Assembly: GCA_965199685.1 (NCBI GenBank)
Contig: OZ241323.1
Span: 2,170,001 to 2,234,000, forward strand
Direction: 5' to 3'
DNA from: SP5GCR1 sp965199685
GTDB taxonomy: Bacteria; Pseudomonadota; Gammaproteobacteria; Poriferisulfidales; Oxydemutatoraceae
DNA length: 64,000 bases
In this document: positions 7,789 through 16,309 of the stretch, piece after piece
Position numbering within the stretch: the stretch's first letter is position 1
Layout of the letters: the number at the start of each line of letters is the position of its first letter
Notes under the pieces: generated by a model
Databases searched by the model: none
Told to the model about the DNA's origin: nothing
The model's input: the letters and a program-made list of their open reading frames with translations, nothing else
Position numbers and translations under genes: made by a program

Positions 7789-10700
7789 CTAATTAGTGCT
7801 GTCTTTTCCGGAGATTGTAGGTTCTATTGCCAATCTGTTCCGCCAATCTGCCACTAATTCCTCATCAATCCTTAAAATTTTTGCTGCTGCTTTGTCTATC
7901 TCATGGCGAACCTGATCGTCCTTTTGCTCTCTCATGGTTTTTAGTGTTTTCCCTGAGATGCTCTCAAAGGTTCTAATCAGAATATCCATATCACATTTCT
8001 TAAAATTAGGGATAGGGGTAGAGCGCAACTGCTCTAACGACCATGCCGGCCATGTCAGTTTTGTCGATCTCTGATTCAGAAGCAATAACCATGACGGCGT
8101 AGAATTCCACCAAACTGATAATGCCTTTGCTTCGCTATCATTATCTACCTGCACGGGTAACCATCCACTTCCGATACTTGGTTCATCGCTATAAATTCCT
8201 GTAATAATCCCAGCATGAGTGTCTATTCTTTTTGTTACCAAAAATCTGCTGGAGGACTTTTTTAGGTAATACGCGGCTCGATCTTGTTTACCTTCCCTAG
8301 GTTGAACAGCCTGCTCGGGACTCCCACAGATTTGAGTGCGTACCTTCGCACTTTTGGTGTAATAGAGTTTTGTGTCGCTCTCATCACATTTCTCAAATAC
8401 ATCGCTCACTTGTTGCCCAGACAAAATTGTCCGTTGCATAGGTTTTAAGAATTCATTGATAGTTAGTTTATTCGCCACATTAGCCAATTCCCCATCAAAC
8501 CATTGAATTGCCGACCAGTTACCTTCTTTGATTTTCTCAACAGGCCAGCTATGACAAGAACCCCATTCTCCTATGTCTCCTTTTTCTATGAGATATGACA
8601 ACTTTTCTACATCTTCGGCGTTAGATGGCATTTTTGTGAGTACCACAATTTTAGTTGGCGGATGAGATGGCGATGACAAGCGGCGACAAACCATCAGACA
8701 TTCGTGAATCTGAGTATTGCCTGAAAAAGAAAAATTGCTCTTCGTATGACAAGTCACTAAGCATTCAATATGGAATTTTTCTGCAAGCCATTTGCGCTTG
8801 ACTAACCCTGACGAAGATGTACAAACCGTCGCGGGCATGACTTTTGCCAAAGTGGCACCCTCTTTTTTTAATAGTTTATCTGCCAACGGTGTAAAAAAGG
8901 TCTCTATTGAATTAGAGTTAATTATATTAGCCGCGCTAACCCCTTGTCTTGCTCCGACCTCTCTCTTAAGGTGCTTTTCCCTATCAGACATTGCTTTTTT
9001 ATATTCTCTACCAAACCTAGTACTACGCTTGACATTATTTGTAAAAGGAGGATTCATAATGACTAGATTGCAATGACCCACGATATTACTATTACTCCCA
9101 CGACGTACTCCGTCAATTTGTTTTCCACCGGCTTGTTCTATTGTGTTGTCTTTCTGGATTTCAATAAATGTGCGACTCCCGGTGAGCAACTCCAGAGAGC
9201 CTGCATGCGTTTCTCCATGCTTATCAACCCCATGCTTCATTGGGTATAAATTCATTTGCCGATAATCAATATCCGGCGCACCAAGTGTTAAATTTGACGC
9301 AGCTAACTGAATAGCATGTTCGTTAATATCAAGACCATACACACTTTGTTCCACTAACTGCTTGTGAATTTTGGCATCTGTCTCTACCCCAGTTGCTGCT
9401 CTCATCCTATCTTTTAATGTTTTCACTGCCGCCATAAGTAAGGTACCGGTTCCACAAGCGGGGTCAATCAATTTGAAATCGTCAAGTGCTTTCGGATCCG
9501 ACCAATCCAAAAATTCTTTATTAATTGCGAGCTTCGCTAATAGCAGAGCGGCTACATTTTTCGTATAAAAAGCACCGTCGGATTCCGCAGTGCCGAGTAT
9601 CTTATGGTATAAAGGACCTGCATGATCCCATCCGAAATCTCCTAAGTCTGAAGCTAGTTCGTTAGCGCACTGTACCCCCTGCATAACCCCTAGTCGAGAT
9701 TCTTTTCTATCAGGTAATGCCTTCAATACGCGAAGAGCAGGAGAAAAAATGGGTCTGTAATCTTTTTCTAGTATCCTTTCCCAGTCATTTGATAAGATTT
9801 CGATAGGATTTTCTTCGCTTCCCAATCCTTCAACACCGTGCAGGTTTTTCATTTGAGGTAACTCACATAGTCTTTTGTGTAATAAGCAAGCATTTTGGAT
9901 AAGCAGTGCTGCAGTTGTACAGATGTGCTTACGACTCTTTTCGGTTGCGTCAAAAGGAATATCAAGAACCTGTCCTAAAGTTTCGGCGGCACCTGCCTTG
10001 TCCAATAATTTAGCACTACCCTCAACGGAATATGCTATGTCGTTGGCATTTCGTAGTCCCTTATTTCCTAGACCCATTTTGTCCATCAAGCGAGTGAACA
10101 ATCCTTTTGTATGTTTTTCATCTAACAGATCATATTGCCAAGGAGGGGAGGCAGTACTTTCGGCGTTGTCGTTTTCATCTTCACTTCCATTTGTAGATTT
10201 ATCTTCCATATTAATCTCCACATATCGGATGAAACGATGAGGAGTTGCAGCAAGACGTTCATCATGTGATTGCAGTGCTGCCAAGACTTTACCAATAGCT
10301 TGATACCCTTCCATATCATTGAGTAAGGCTTCTTGCCCACCTTCTTCGGGGATCACAACTGGCAAGATAATATACCCGAATCTCTTACCCTCAGCTTTAC
10401 GCATGACTCTACCAACCGCTTGCACCACGTCAATTTGGCTTTTCCTTGGTTCCATAAAAATCACCGCATCTAGAGTAGGCACATCTACTCCCTCGGAAAA
10501 TAGCTTGGCATTCATGATTACTCGACATTCGTCTTTACTACGGGACATCCTAAGTGCTTCCAAAGCATTAGCTCTGTCAATGGCACTTTTATTGCCATCT
10601 AAATGCTGTGCACTGATGTTTATCGCTTTGCGTCCATCGGCTAATCTCCGTGTAGTCAATTCTTTTAGTTTAGAGTCCTCTAACGCATTGGCGTACCAGC

Positions 10701-12216
10701 GTGATACTTTTATTCTGTTACAAAAGCCAATGCTTGAATACAATTTGCTGGGAAGGTCTGCATTTTTATTTTGTCCTTCAATTTCGCCATTCAAAGCAAG
10801 CAAAGTGCCTTGCGCTCTTAAGATAGCTTTAGACAATCCTGTTTGTTCAACTGAGCCATCGTCTTCTTGTCTAAATCGCTTTGCTAATTTGGGAGAAACT
10901 ATTTGATCCCGGATCCCAAGAACGACCACCCGATAGTCACTTAACAGGGGTTCTTCACTGAAACTTTCCGGGTTGACCGCTTCCTTAAATTTCAACCTGT
11001 AAAATTCGTTCCCGAATATTTCCGAGTTGTTCATATCTACAAGCGTAATGCCTTGCTTACGGCGAATATCCATGCTTCGAGTTGTATATACCTTAGGTGT
11101 GGCAGTCATATACAACCGTTTATTAGCACTGATGAAATTTTCATCATGGATGGCGGTAAAGCCAATTTTCTCTTTTTCGGAGTCATGCTTTACACCTACT
11201 GTTTTGTGCGCCTCGTCTATAATTGCCAAATCAAGCGATGGTGCATCAAATTGCTCTTGGGCTTCTGACACCTTATCAAGCGATTGAAATGTACAGAAAA
11301 CCACACGACGAGTATCATCACAAGAACCTTTGAGAAACTTTGCTATTTGCGAAGGATCTGTAGTTACCGGACATTCAAGTTGAAGGATGTCAATTCCGGA
11401 TGAGTCGCTATCTGCGGTTCTACCGGAACTACTATCAGAGCATACAATTAAATTCGCCAAGTCATCGTGCGTATGCCGCAACCATTCACGACGTGCTTGT
11501 CCCACAAGTGCTATGGAAGGTGCAACGAATAACACGCGATTTGTATTCAAGTTTTTTTCTTCTGCAATACGCAGTGCAGTAAATGTTTTGCCGGTGCCAC
11601 AAGCCATAATTAGCCTGCCACGATCATGATTCGTCAAACCTTTAACGCATAATCGAATAGCTTCTTCTTGGTGAGGAAGCGGCTTCCTTTGTTGTCGCAG
11701 AGCCCGGTCTATTGGTTCATCGTAATGTTTTATGTGATAGGGAATCCACCTACCTCCCTTGGACTGTAATGTCTCTTCAACATTGCCACCAATCGAGCAG
11801 GTTGTAATCAACAATAATAAATCAAACTTAAAGTTTTCGGTGGGCGCAGCATCATCAAAAAAACCTCTTAAATCCCTTAACTGCATTTTCCGCCCAGAAT
11901 CCCAGCATTTACATTGGATAGCTACCCACCCGCCGCCACGCCGATAACCAACCAAATCTATGCCTAGATCTTTTGCGCTGCGTTGAATGAATTTTTCTCG
12001 CTCGGGCCAATCCGCAAAATCCCATACTTTGGAAATTTCGTATTCGCGTAATAATGGAAGTGTTTGTTTGACTAGTACTTCAAACTTTCGCCCTAACTCC
12101 TTTGAGGGAACGTCAAGAGCGCGAAGTCGTTGTATGGCATCGCCAATTGTTTTGATGCTATCTGTTCCGATATCGCTTTTGCCGGATTGAGGAGGCTTTT
12201 GCTTTTTTAAGCTCAC
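7789..12216 (-). CDS. single-chain type ISP-like restriction-modification enzyme
   Basis: The 1475-residue protein joins all activities of an R-M enzyme in the order known for the LlaGI/LlaBIII type ISP family. An Mrr-like nuclease is near the N-terminus (IDLVG, Asp87, then IQCKCW with Gln101 and Lys103). A superfamily 2 helicase-like translocase follows: ACGTGKT at 205-211, DEAH at 334-337, and a motif VI-like segment VVQAVGRVMRKAEG. A helical coupler leads to an N6-adenine methyltransferase (DPACGTGT near 919, NPPF near 1055) and a C-terminal target-recognition region. It would methylate one strand of an asymmetric site and cut after head-to-head translocation. Length fits the family (about 1500-1600). 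All key motifs are present, so it is probably functional. Start is GTG at 12216. The site recognised cannot be read. Confidence 0.9.
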   Translation of the reverse strand: MSLKKQKPPQSGKSDIGTDSIKTIGDAIQRLRALDVPSKELGRKFEVLVKQTLPLLREYEISKVWDFADWPEREKFIQRSAKDLGIDLVGYRRGGGWVAIQCKCWDSGRKMQLRDLRGFFDDAAPTENFKFDLLLLITTCSIGGNVEETLQSKGGRWIPYHIKHYDEPIDRALRQQRKPLPHQEEAIRLCVKGLTNHDRGRLIMACGTGKTFTALRIAEEKNLNTNRVLFVAPSIALVGQARREWLRHTHDDLANLIVCSDSSSGRTADSDSSGIDILQLECPVTTDPSQIAKFLKGSCDDTRRVVFCTFQSLDKVSEAQEQFDAPSLDLAIIDEAHKTVGVKHDSEKEKIGFTAIHDENFISANKRLYMTATPKVYTTRSMDIRRKQGITLVDMNNSEIFGNEFYRLKFKEAVNPESFSEEPLLSDYRVVVLGIRDQIVSPKLAKRFRQEDDGSVEQTGLSKAILRAQGTLLALNGEIEGQNKNADLPSKLYSSIGFCNRIKVSRWYANALEDSKLKELTTRRLADGRKAINISAQHLDGNKSAIDRANALEALRMSRSKDECRVIMNAKLFSEGVDVPTLDAVIFMEPRKSQIDVVQAVGRVMRKAEGKRFGYIILPVVIPEEGGQEALLNDMEGYQAIGKVLAALQSHDERLAATPHRFIRYVEINMEDKSTNGSEDENDNAESTASPPWQYDLLDEKHTKGLFTRLMDKMGLGNKGLRNANDIAYSVEGSAKLLDKAGAAETLGQVLDIPFDATEKSRKHICTTAALLIQNACLLHKRLCELPQMKNLHGVEGLGSEENPIEILSNDWERILEKDYRPIFSPALRVLKALPDRKESRLGVMQGVQCANELASDLGDFGWDHAGPLYHKILGTAESDGAFYTKNVAALLLAKLAINKEFLDWSDPKALDDFKLIDPACGTGTLLMAAVKTLKDRMRAATGVETDAKIHKQLVEQSVYGLDINEHAIQLAASNLTLGAPDIDYRQMNLYPMKHGVDKHGETHAGSLELLTGSRTFIEIQKDNTIEQAGGKQIDGVRRGSNSNIVGHCNLVIMNPPFTNNVKRSTRFGREYKKAMSDREKHLKREVGARQGVSAANIINSNSIETFFTPLADKLLKKEGATLAKVMPATVCTSSSGLVKRKWLAEKFHIECLVTCHTKSNFSFSGNTQIHECLMVCRRLSSPSHPPTKIVVLTKMPSNAEDVEKLSYLIEKGDIGEWGSCHSWPVEKIKEGNWSAIQWFDGELANVANKLTINEFLKPMQRTILSGQQVSDVFEKCDESDTKLYYTKSAKVRTQICGSPEQAVQPREGKQDRAAYYLKKSSSRFLVTKRIDTHAGIITGIYSDEPSIGSGWLPVQVDNDSEAKALSVWWNSTPSWLLLLNQRSTKLTWPAWSLEQLRSTPIPNFKKCDMDILIRTFESISGKTLKTMREQKDDQVRHEIDKAAAKILRIDEELVADWRNRLAIEPTISGKDSTN

Positions 12217-12359
12217 AATATGTTATTCGGGAGTAGTTTATAATCAGTTGAGTTGCTTATATCTCTTTATTATAAGCCTTAAGGTAAATTCTAGGGGATT
12301 TATTGTACAATGCGCATTGAAAACCACCTCTAGGAGAGGGCTAAACGAGAAAGAATACT

Positions 12360-15272
12360 TCAGTTGCTTGTATTCCCAGACTCATGTGTCTTCATTGATG
12401 ATATCTCCTGAAGTAAGTCAAATGGTGCTTTGAAACCTTTCTTAAGATAAAGATTCACAGTTTCTTCTGCCACTCTTTTGCCCAAATCACTTTTATCTAC
12501 CAAATTTTCAAGGATTTCTCGCATTGCCTCTTCCGGGTAGGCAGGTACTGAATGTTCTAACATAGCTTGCCATATTTCATTTGCTTCAAAGGGTTGTTCC
12601 TTGCTAAGCCTTGCGATATTTTCTAATAAAAGGTACGAATTATTGTTTTCTTCGGCATAAGGGGCAATTTTTCTTAACCAGTTCATCCTTTCTTCGTCTA
12701 TATGCTCAACAAAAGATGCCCAACGACAAAGTTGGGATGCTAGTTTACGATCTTCTGCTTCTGATACATCAACCTTCTCAATTAACAGAGGCCAAAGCTC
12801 GTATACTTTTGCTTTAAGTTTTTTGTCGCCATCTTTTCGGCACGTCCAGATGAACCAAACCAGGTACATTAGTTCATCAGACTGTTTCCGGGTTAAAAGA
12901 GTATTAATTAAACTATTTTCTTCGTTAAGGGTTTCAAAATCATTTAGGTATGCTACGACGATATTTTCTATGACCCTTTTCTTAACTCGTTTTTTTAACT
13001 CTGCATCATTGTGCATAAGATTATTCAGCATTTGCATACCCTGTCCCTTAACTTGGTAGTTTGTTTTTTCATCATTAAGCGCATATAAGAAATCACCATG
13101 ATCTCTTAGATAGTAGTAAATCTCTCTAGAAACAGCACCTGCATGAGTATATCCTTGCATTGCACAAAACCATTTAAGAGGACTTGAATGATCAAAAATT
13201 TCAGGTCGTTTATTCAGTACCCATTCCTTTGCCATATAAAGAAAATTAGAAAGATACATAGTGACGAGCGTTATGAACTCAAATTCTCCCTTCTCTGCTC
13301 GCTCAAACTCATGTTCAAAATAACCACGATATCTTTCCCATGCTGCTGAGTGGTCACCGTTATTAGCCTTTTCCTCTATTCTGCATTCGCGAAGAGACAA
13401 GCTAATCAGGGCTTCAATGCATTTCCCTCTTGGGCTGTTTATTGAAATTGATACTGCGCCACCAGTAGCATAAAAGTCTTTAATACCCTCTTCCTTATCC
13501 AATAATACTTTTAGGATGTCTCTCACTAAATAATGGCACTCAGCCGGATACGCATGATCATCCGACCTTGCTCCTGATTCTAGAAAGCGAGCAATAGAAA
13601 CAACAATCCCGCGGCGATTGGCTACGAATGCTTCTCGTGCTTCAGTGTTTGTCAGTTCCCAAAATTCACCTCTAGTCACAATTTTGTGGATGAAATCTAG
13701 AAGCTGTCTCCATAGTTCATCCCAGGGAAGATTGGCTTTCTCACTCCATAACTCGCTATATGCCTCAATGATGTAGCAGATATAAGTAGGATCAAGGCTT
13801 TCAAAATCAGCCAAACAATCATAATGCTTTAGCGGTTCTTTCTTAAAAAGCTGTTTTACCGTGTTGGCTAGTCCCTCAATGCTTTGTTCTCTCCAACCCT
13901 CTTTGCCCTTGTAACTAGCTAGCTTTTGAAATAACTCATTGCTAATGAGTGCACCCAGTTCCTCAACTGAGTACGGCGACTTTAGCTGTCTCCGACTAAT
14001 TTCCCAATTAATCACAAAATCCGGATGTTTTGGTTCAGCCCCTGCAATATTTATTACCTCTTTATATCGCTTTGATTCTTCTTCACCAAAACTTTGTATT
14101 GCTGCAAGCCAGATGGCACGTTCGTAAGCAGACGCAGCATCGCTTACACTCCCATTTTTATCGGTTCGTACTTTTTCCTGAATAATTTTAAGAACAGCCT
14201 CTTTCTGCGAGTCAGTAAACAAAGAATAATTCTGGTTCAGGAAATGCCAAAATTCATGCCGATAGTTATTCTGAAAGTATTTATTTTTGATCAATTCTTC
14301 TGCAAAAAATTTCTGACAGTGTTGAAAATTTTTCCCTATACAGTAGATAGCAACCCGAACAATTGTTTGATATTGATTAGGATCATCAAGTAATTTCTGA
14401 ATAAATTTACATGCCTTATTGAGACATTGATCGATATAACCGCAGAGTGCGTCTCGGTATGCCATTAGAATAATGCTTGGTTCCTCATTCAGCCTATTTG
14501 ATTGATGGTTTTCAACGGCTAGACACCATAAATAGGACCAGGTATCATTTTCAAGTTTATCCAAAACTTTTTCCAACCTAGATTGTAGTAGCCCAACAGC
14601 TTTTTCCTTGAGTTTCTGACCAGCTAAATATGCAATCTTATCAACAATCTTTGCTGCCCAGTAATCGTCAAATCTGAGTCTTGCGACTTTATATTGGCTA
14701 TCCTGGTTCTCAAGTAAGAAACTAGTTTTGAATAGAATCTCTAATAGCCTGTATGCAAGTTCTAGAGAACGAGCATCATCGCTTTCAAGTAATTTAGGAA
14801 GCCATTTTAATCCGATTATGTCAGCGACAAGAGCATTGCTGAAACTGTCGTCCAACCAATAGTCAACGACATCTAAATCTTTCACTTCAATCCACTGGGC
14901 TGGTATTTGAGATAGTATCTCGGCAAAATGTCTCCAAACACGGTAGTTAGTGACTCTATTATTCTTTGCGTAGTCTGTAACTTGGTCAATGATTTCTAGA
15001 AATCTAGGTATGTAGCCACTGGCAGACGGTTCAGAAAGTTCCTCGGCAGTTCTTAATAGATACCCTGATACTTCCCAAGAGGGAATCGTGAAATATCCCT
15101 CTTCTTGTGCTGGCACTGGAGGTGGTAGTTTATCGGCAGTGAAGTAGCCTTCTCCATCTAGACGATCAAACCATTTAAGACCTTTAGCTTCTTGAAAAAA
15201 CAATAGCCTAAATTCGTCATCTTCTCCGACAAGATCAAGGAGATCTTTCTCTTTTTGGGATAGTTTATCCAT
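12360..15272 (-). CDS. large helical partner of the SIR2 protein (DUF4020-like)
   Basis: The 970-residue product is almost wholly helical with many Trp, Glu and Leu residues and no membrane segment or nuclease motif that I can see. Length, composition and gene order match the C-terminal DUF4020 region of fused SIR2-DUF4020 proteins found in bacterial defence islands; the name is from memory and position, not a search. The ATG at 15270-15272 overlaps the SIR2 stop by 8 bases, so translation is coupled. An earlier TTG in the same frame is possible but less likely. It probably senses the infection signal or scaffolds SIR2 assembly, which is inference. Confidence 0.7.
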   Translation of the reverse strand: MDKLSQKEKDLLDLVGEDDEFRLLFFQEAKGLKWFDRLDGEGYFTADKLPPPVPAQEEGYFTIPSWEVSGYLLRTAEELSEPSASGYIPRFLEIIDQVTDYAKNNRVTNYRVWRHFAEILSQIPAQWIEVKDLDVVDYWLDDSFSNALVADIIGLKWLPKLLESDDARSLELAYRLLEILFKTSFLLENQDSQYKVARLRFDDYWAAKIVDKIAYLAGQKLKEKAVGLLQSRLEKVLDKLENDTWSYLWCLAVENHQSNRLNEEPSIILMAYRDALCGYIDQCLNKACKFIQKLLDDPNQYQTIVRVAIYCIGKNFQHCQKFFAEELIKNKYFQNNYRHEFWHFLNQNYSLFTDSQKEAVLKIIQEKVRTDKNGSVSDAASAYERAIWLAAIQSFGEEESKRYKEVINIAGAEPKHPDFVINWEISRRQLKSPYSVEELGALISNELFQKLASYKGKEGWREQSIEGLANTVKQLFKKEPLKHYDCLADFESLDPTYICYIIEAYSELWSEKANLPWDELWRQLLDFIHKIVTRGEFWELTNTEAREAFVANRRGIVVSIARFLESGARSDDHAYPAECHYLVRDILKVLLDKEEGIKDFYATGGAVSISINSPRGKCIEALISLSLRECRIEEKANNGDHSAAWERYRGYFEHEFERAEKGEFEFITLVTMYLSNFLYMAKEWVLNKRPEIFDHSSPLKWFCAMQGYTHAGAVSREIYYYLRDHGDFLYALNDEKTNYQVKGQGMQMLNNLMHNDAELKKRVKKRVIENIVVAYLNDFETLNEENSLINTLLTRKQSDELMYLVWFIWTCRKDGDKKLKAKVYELWPLLIEKVDVSEAEDRKLASQLCRWASFVEHIDEERMNWLRKIAPYAEENNNSYLLLENIARLSKEQPFEANEIWQAMLEHSVPAYPEEAMREILENLVDKSDLGKRVAEETVNLYLKKGFKAPFDLLQEISSMKTHESGNTSN

Positions 15273-16176
15273 TAGCAAACACTTTTTCCATAATTTTAAC
15301 TTTTTCTAACAGACTCGGCTTCGGTACGTTTATCTGGGCTGACCAAATCTGCACTGTTTCTTCTAGCACTTGAGGGCCTTTTTCGTCTAAAGCAAAACCA
15401 AGCAAATGTACATCAAAAGTTTCCTTATAATAGTCACGCAACTTGTCCCGAAGAAACTGTTCACTACTCAAGAATCCTTGTACAGTAAAACGCATTATAT
15501 GATTAGTATTTTCAAATTCTCTACGACTAAGAATGTATTCTAAAATCTCCAACTCCTCAAGACCATAACCAAAAAATACAACCGTCTTTTTCGCAAACAT
15601 TTCCTTCAAAAAATCTTGCACGTTATCATTGGTATAATGCTCCAAGTAGTCTTTAGTCGTCACGACCATGGTGTCTGGTTTGCTTATGCAGCCATGTAAA
15701 TGTACAACCGTCCCAGGAGTGTTGAATCGCTCGTCAGAAAACTGCTCTTTTTTAAAGACATGTTTTGCACAGGGTAGAAGAAGTTCATCATAATTTGTAG
15801 TAACGTAAGAGCAACCAATGTTTTTAATGAATCTATAGATATTATCTCCTCTAGTTTCACTCTTCAAGTGCCGCACAATACTGTTCTCGAGGTAATTTCT
15901 TCCCATTATCCGCTCAGCAATTGATAATTGCTGTTTCGGGTCTAGGTTTTCCAACTGCTTAAACCCAGAATAGCTAAGTGAAAACTCGTTTTTTATATCT
16001 TTAAGAACCTCTTCAGCCAATTCTTTCCAAGAAGGCAATCCTAGCAGACGAGATACCCCTGCGCCAATGAAAAGGACTAGGTCACCTTCACGGCTAGCAT
16101 TTATTACTTCCTGTGGTGCATCAACTACTTCGCTCAGTGGTCGTATGCTGTCAGAGAAGCTTTTCTTATTTGCCAT
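15265..16176 (-). CDS. SIR2-domain protein, likely NAD-consuming defence effector
   Basis: The 303-residue protein has the NAD-binding SIR2 fold signatures: GAGVSRLLGLPSW from residue 38, TTNYDE at 126-131, and VVHLHG with catalytic-position His161. No zinc-binding cysteine cluster is visible, as expected for defence SIR2 proteins that hydrolyse NAD rather than deacetylate. The downstream gene starts inside its stop codon region, giving a two-gene unit that in other genomes is often one polypeptide. A 22-bp palindrome lies 24 bases upstream of the start and may control it. Loss of NAD to arrest infected cells is the known mode of related systems; here it is inferred. Confidence 0.85.
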   Translation of the reverse strand: MANKKSFSDSIRPLSEVVDAPQEVINASREGDLVLFIGAGVSRLLGLPSWKELAEEVLKDIKNEFSLSYSGFKQLENLDPKQQLSIAERIMGRNYLENSIVRHLKSETRGDNIYRFIKNIGCSYVTTNYDELLLPCAKHVFKKEQFSDERFNTPGTVVHLHGCISKPDTMVVTTKDYLEHYTNDNVQDFLKEMFAKKTVVFFGYGLEELEILEYILSRREFENTNHIMRFTVQGFLSSEQFLRDKLRDYYKETFDVHLLGFALDEKGPQVLEETVQIWSAQINVPKPSLLEKVKIMEKVFANG

Positions 16177-16199
16177 ACCTATAGTCCCAAGTCTTTACA

Positions 16200-16221
16200 C
16201 TGTAGATGCTTGCATCTACAG
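16200..16221. promoter_or_regulatory. 22-bp palindrome upstream of the SIR2 operon
   Basis: CTGTAGATGC and its exact complement are separated by two bases, 24 bases before the SIR2 start codon. It could be an operator for a dimeric repressor or a hairpin in the 5' leader. No regulator gene is adjacent, so I cannot choose between these. Confidence 0.45.
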
Positions 16222-16265
16222 TATCAGCAAGCATATATTCTGCCGCTGCCGAATTCCCTCGCCCT

Positions 16266-16289
16266 CAGACACACCCAGCAGTGTGTCTG
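16266..16289 (-). terminator. hairpin between the flavoprotein and SIR2 genes
   Basis: CAGACACAC and GTGTGTCTG form a perfect 9-bp stem with a 6-base loop, 20 bases after the stop of the flavoprotein gene at 16310. On the minus strand no T-run follows directly; a T-run lies on the plus-strand side about 12 bases away. It is probably a transcription end or a mRNA-protecting hairpin, with modest confidence. Confidence 0.4.
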
Positions 16290-16309
16290 TATCCTTGCTC
16301 CTTTTTTGT

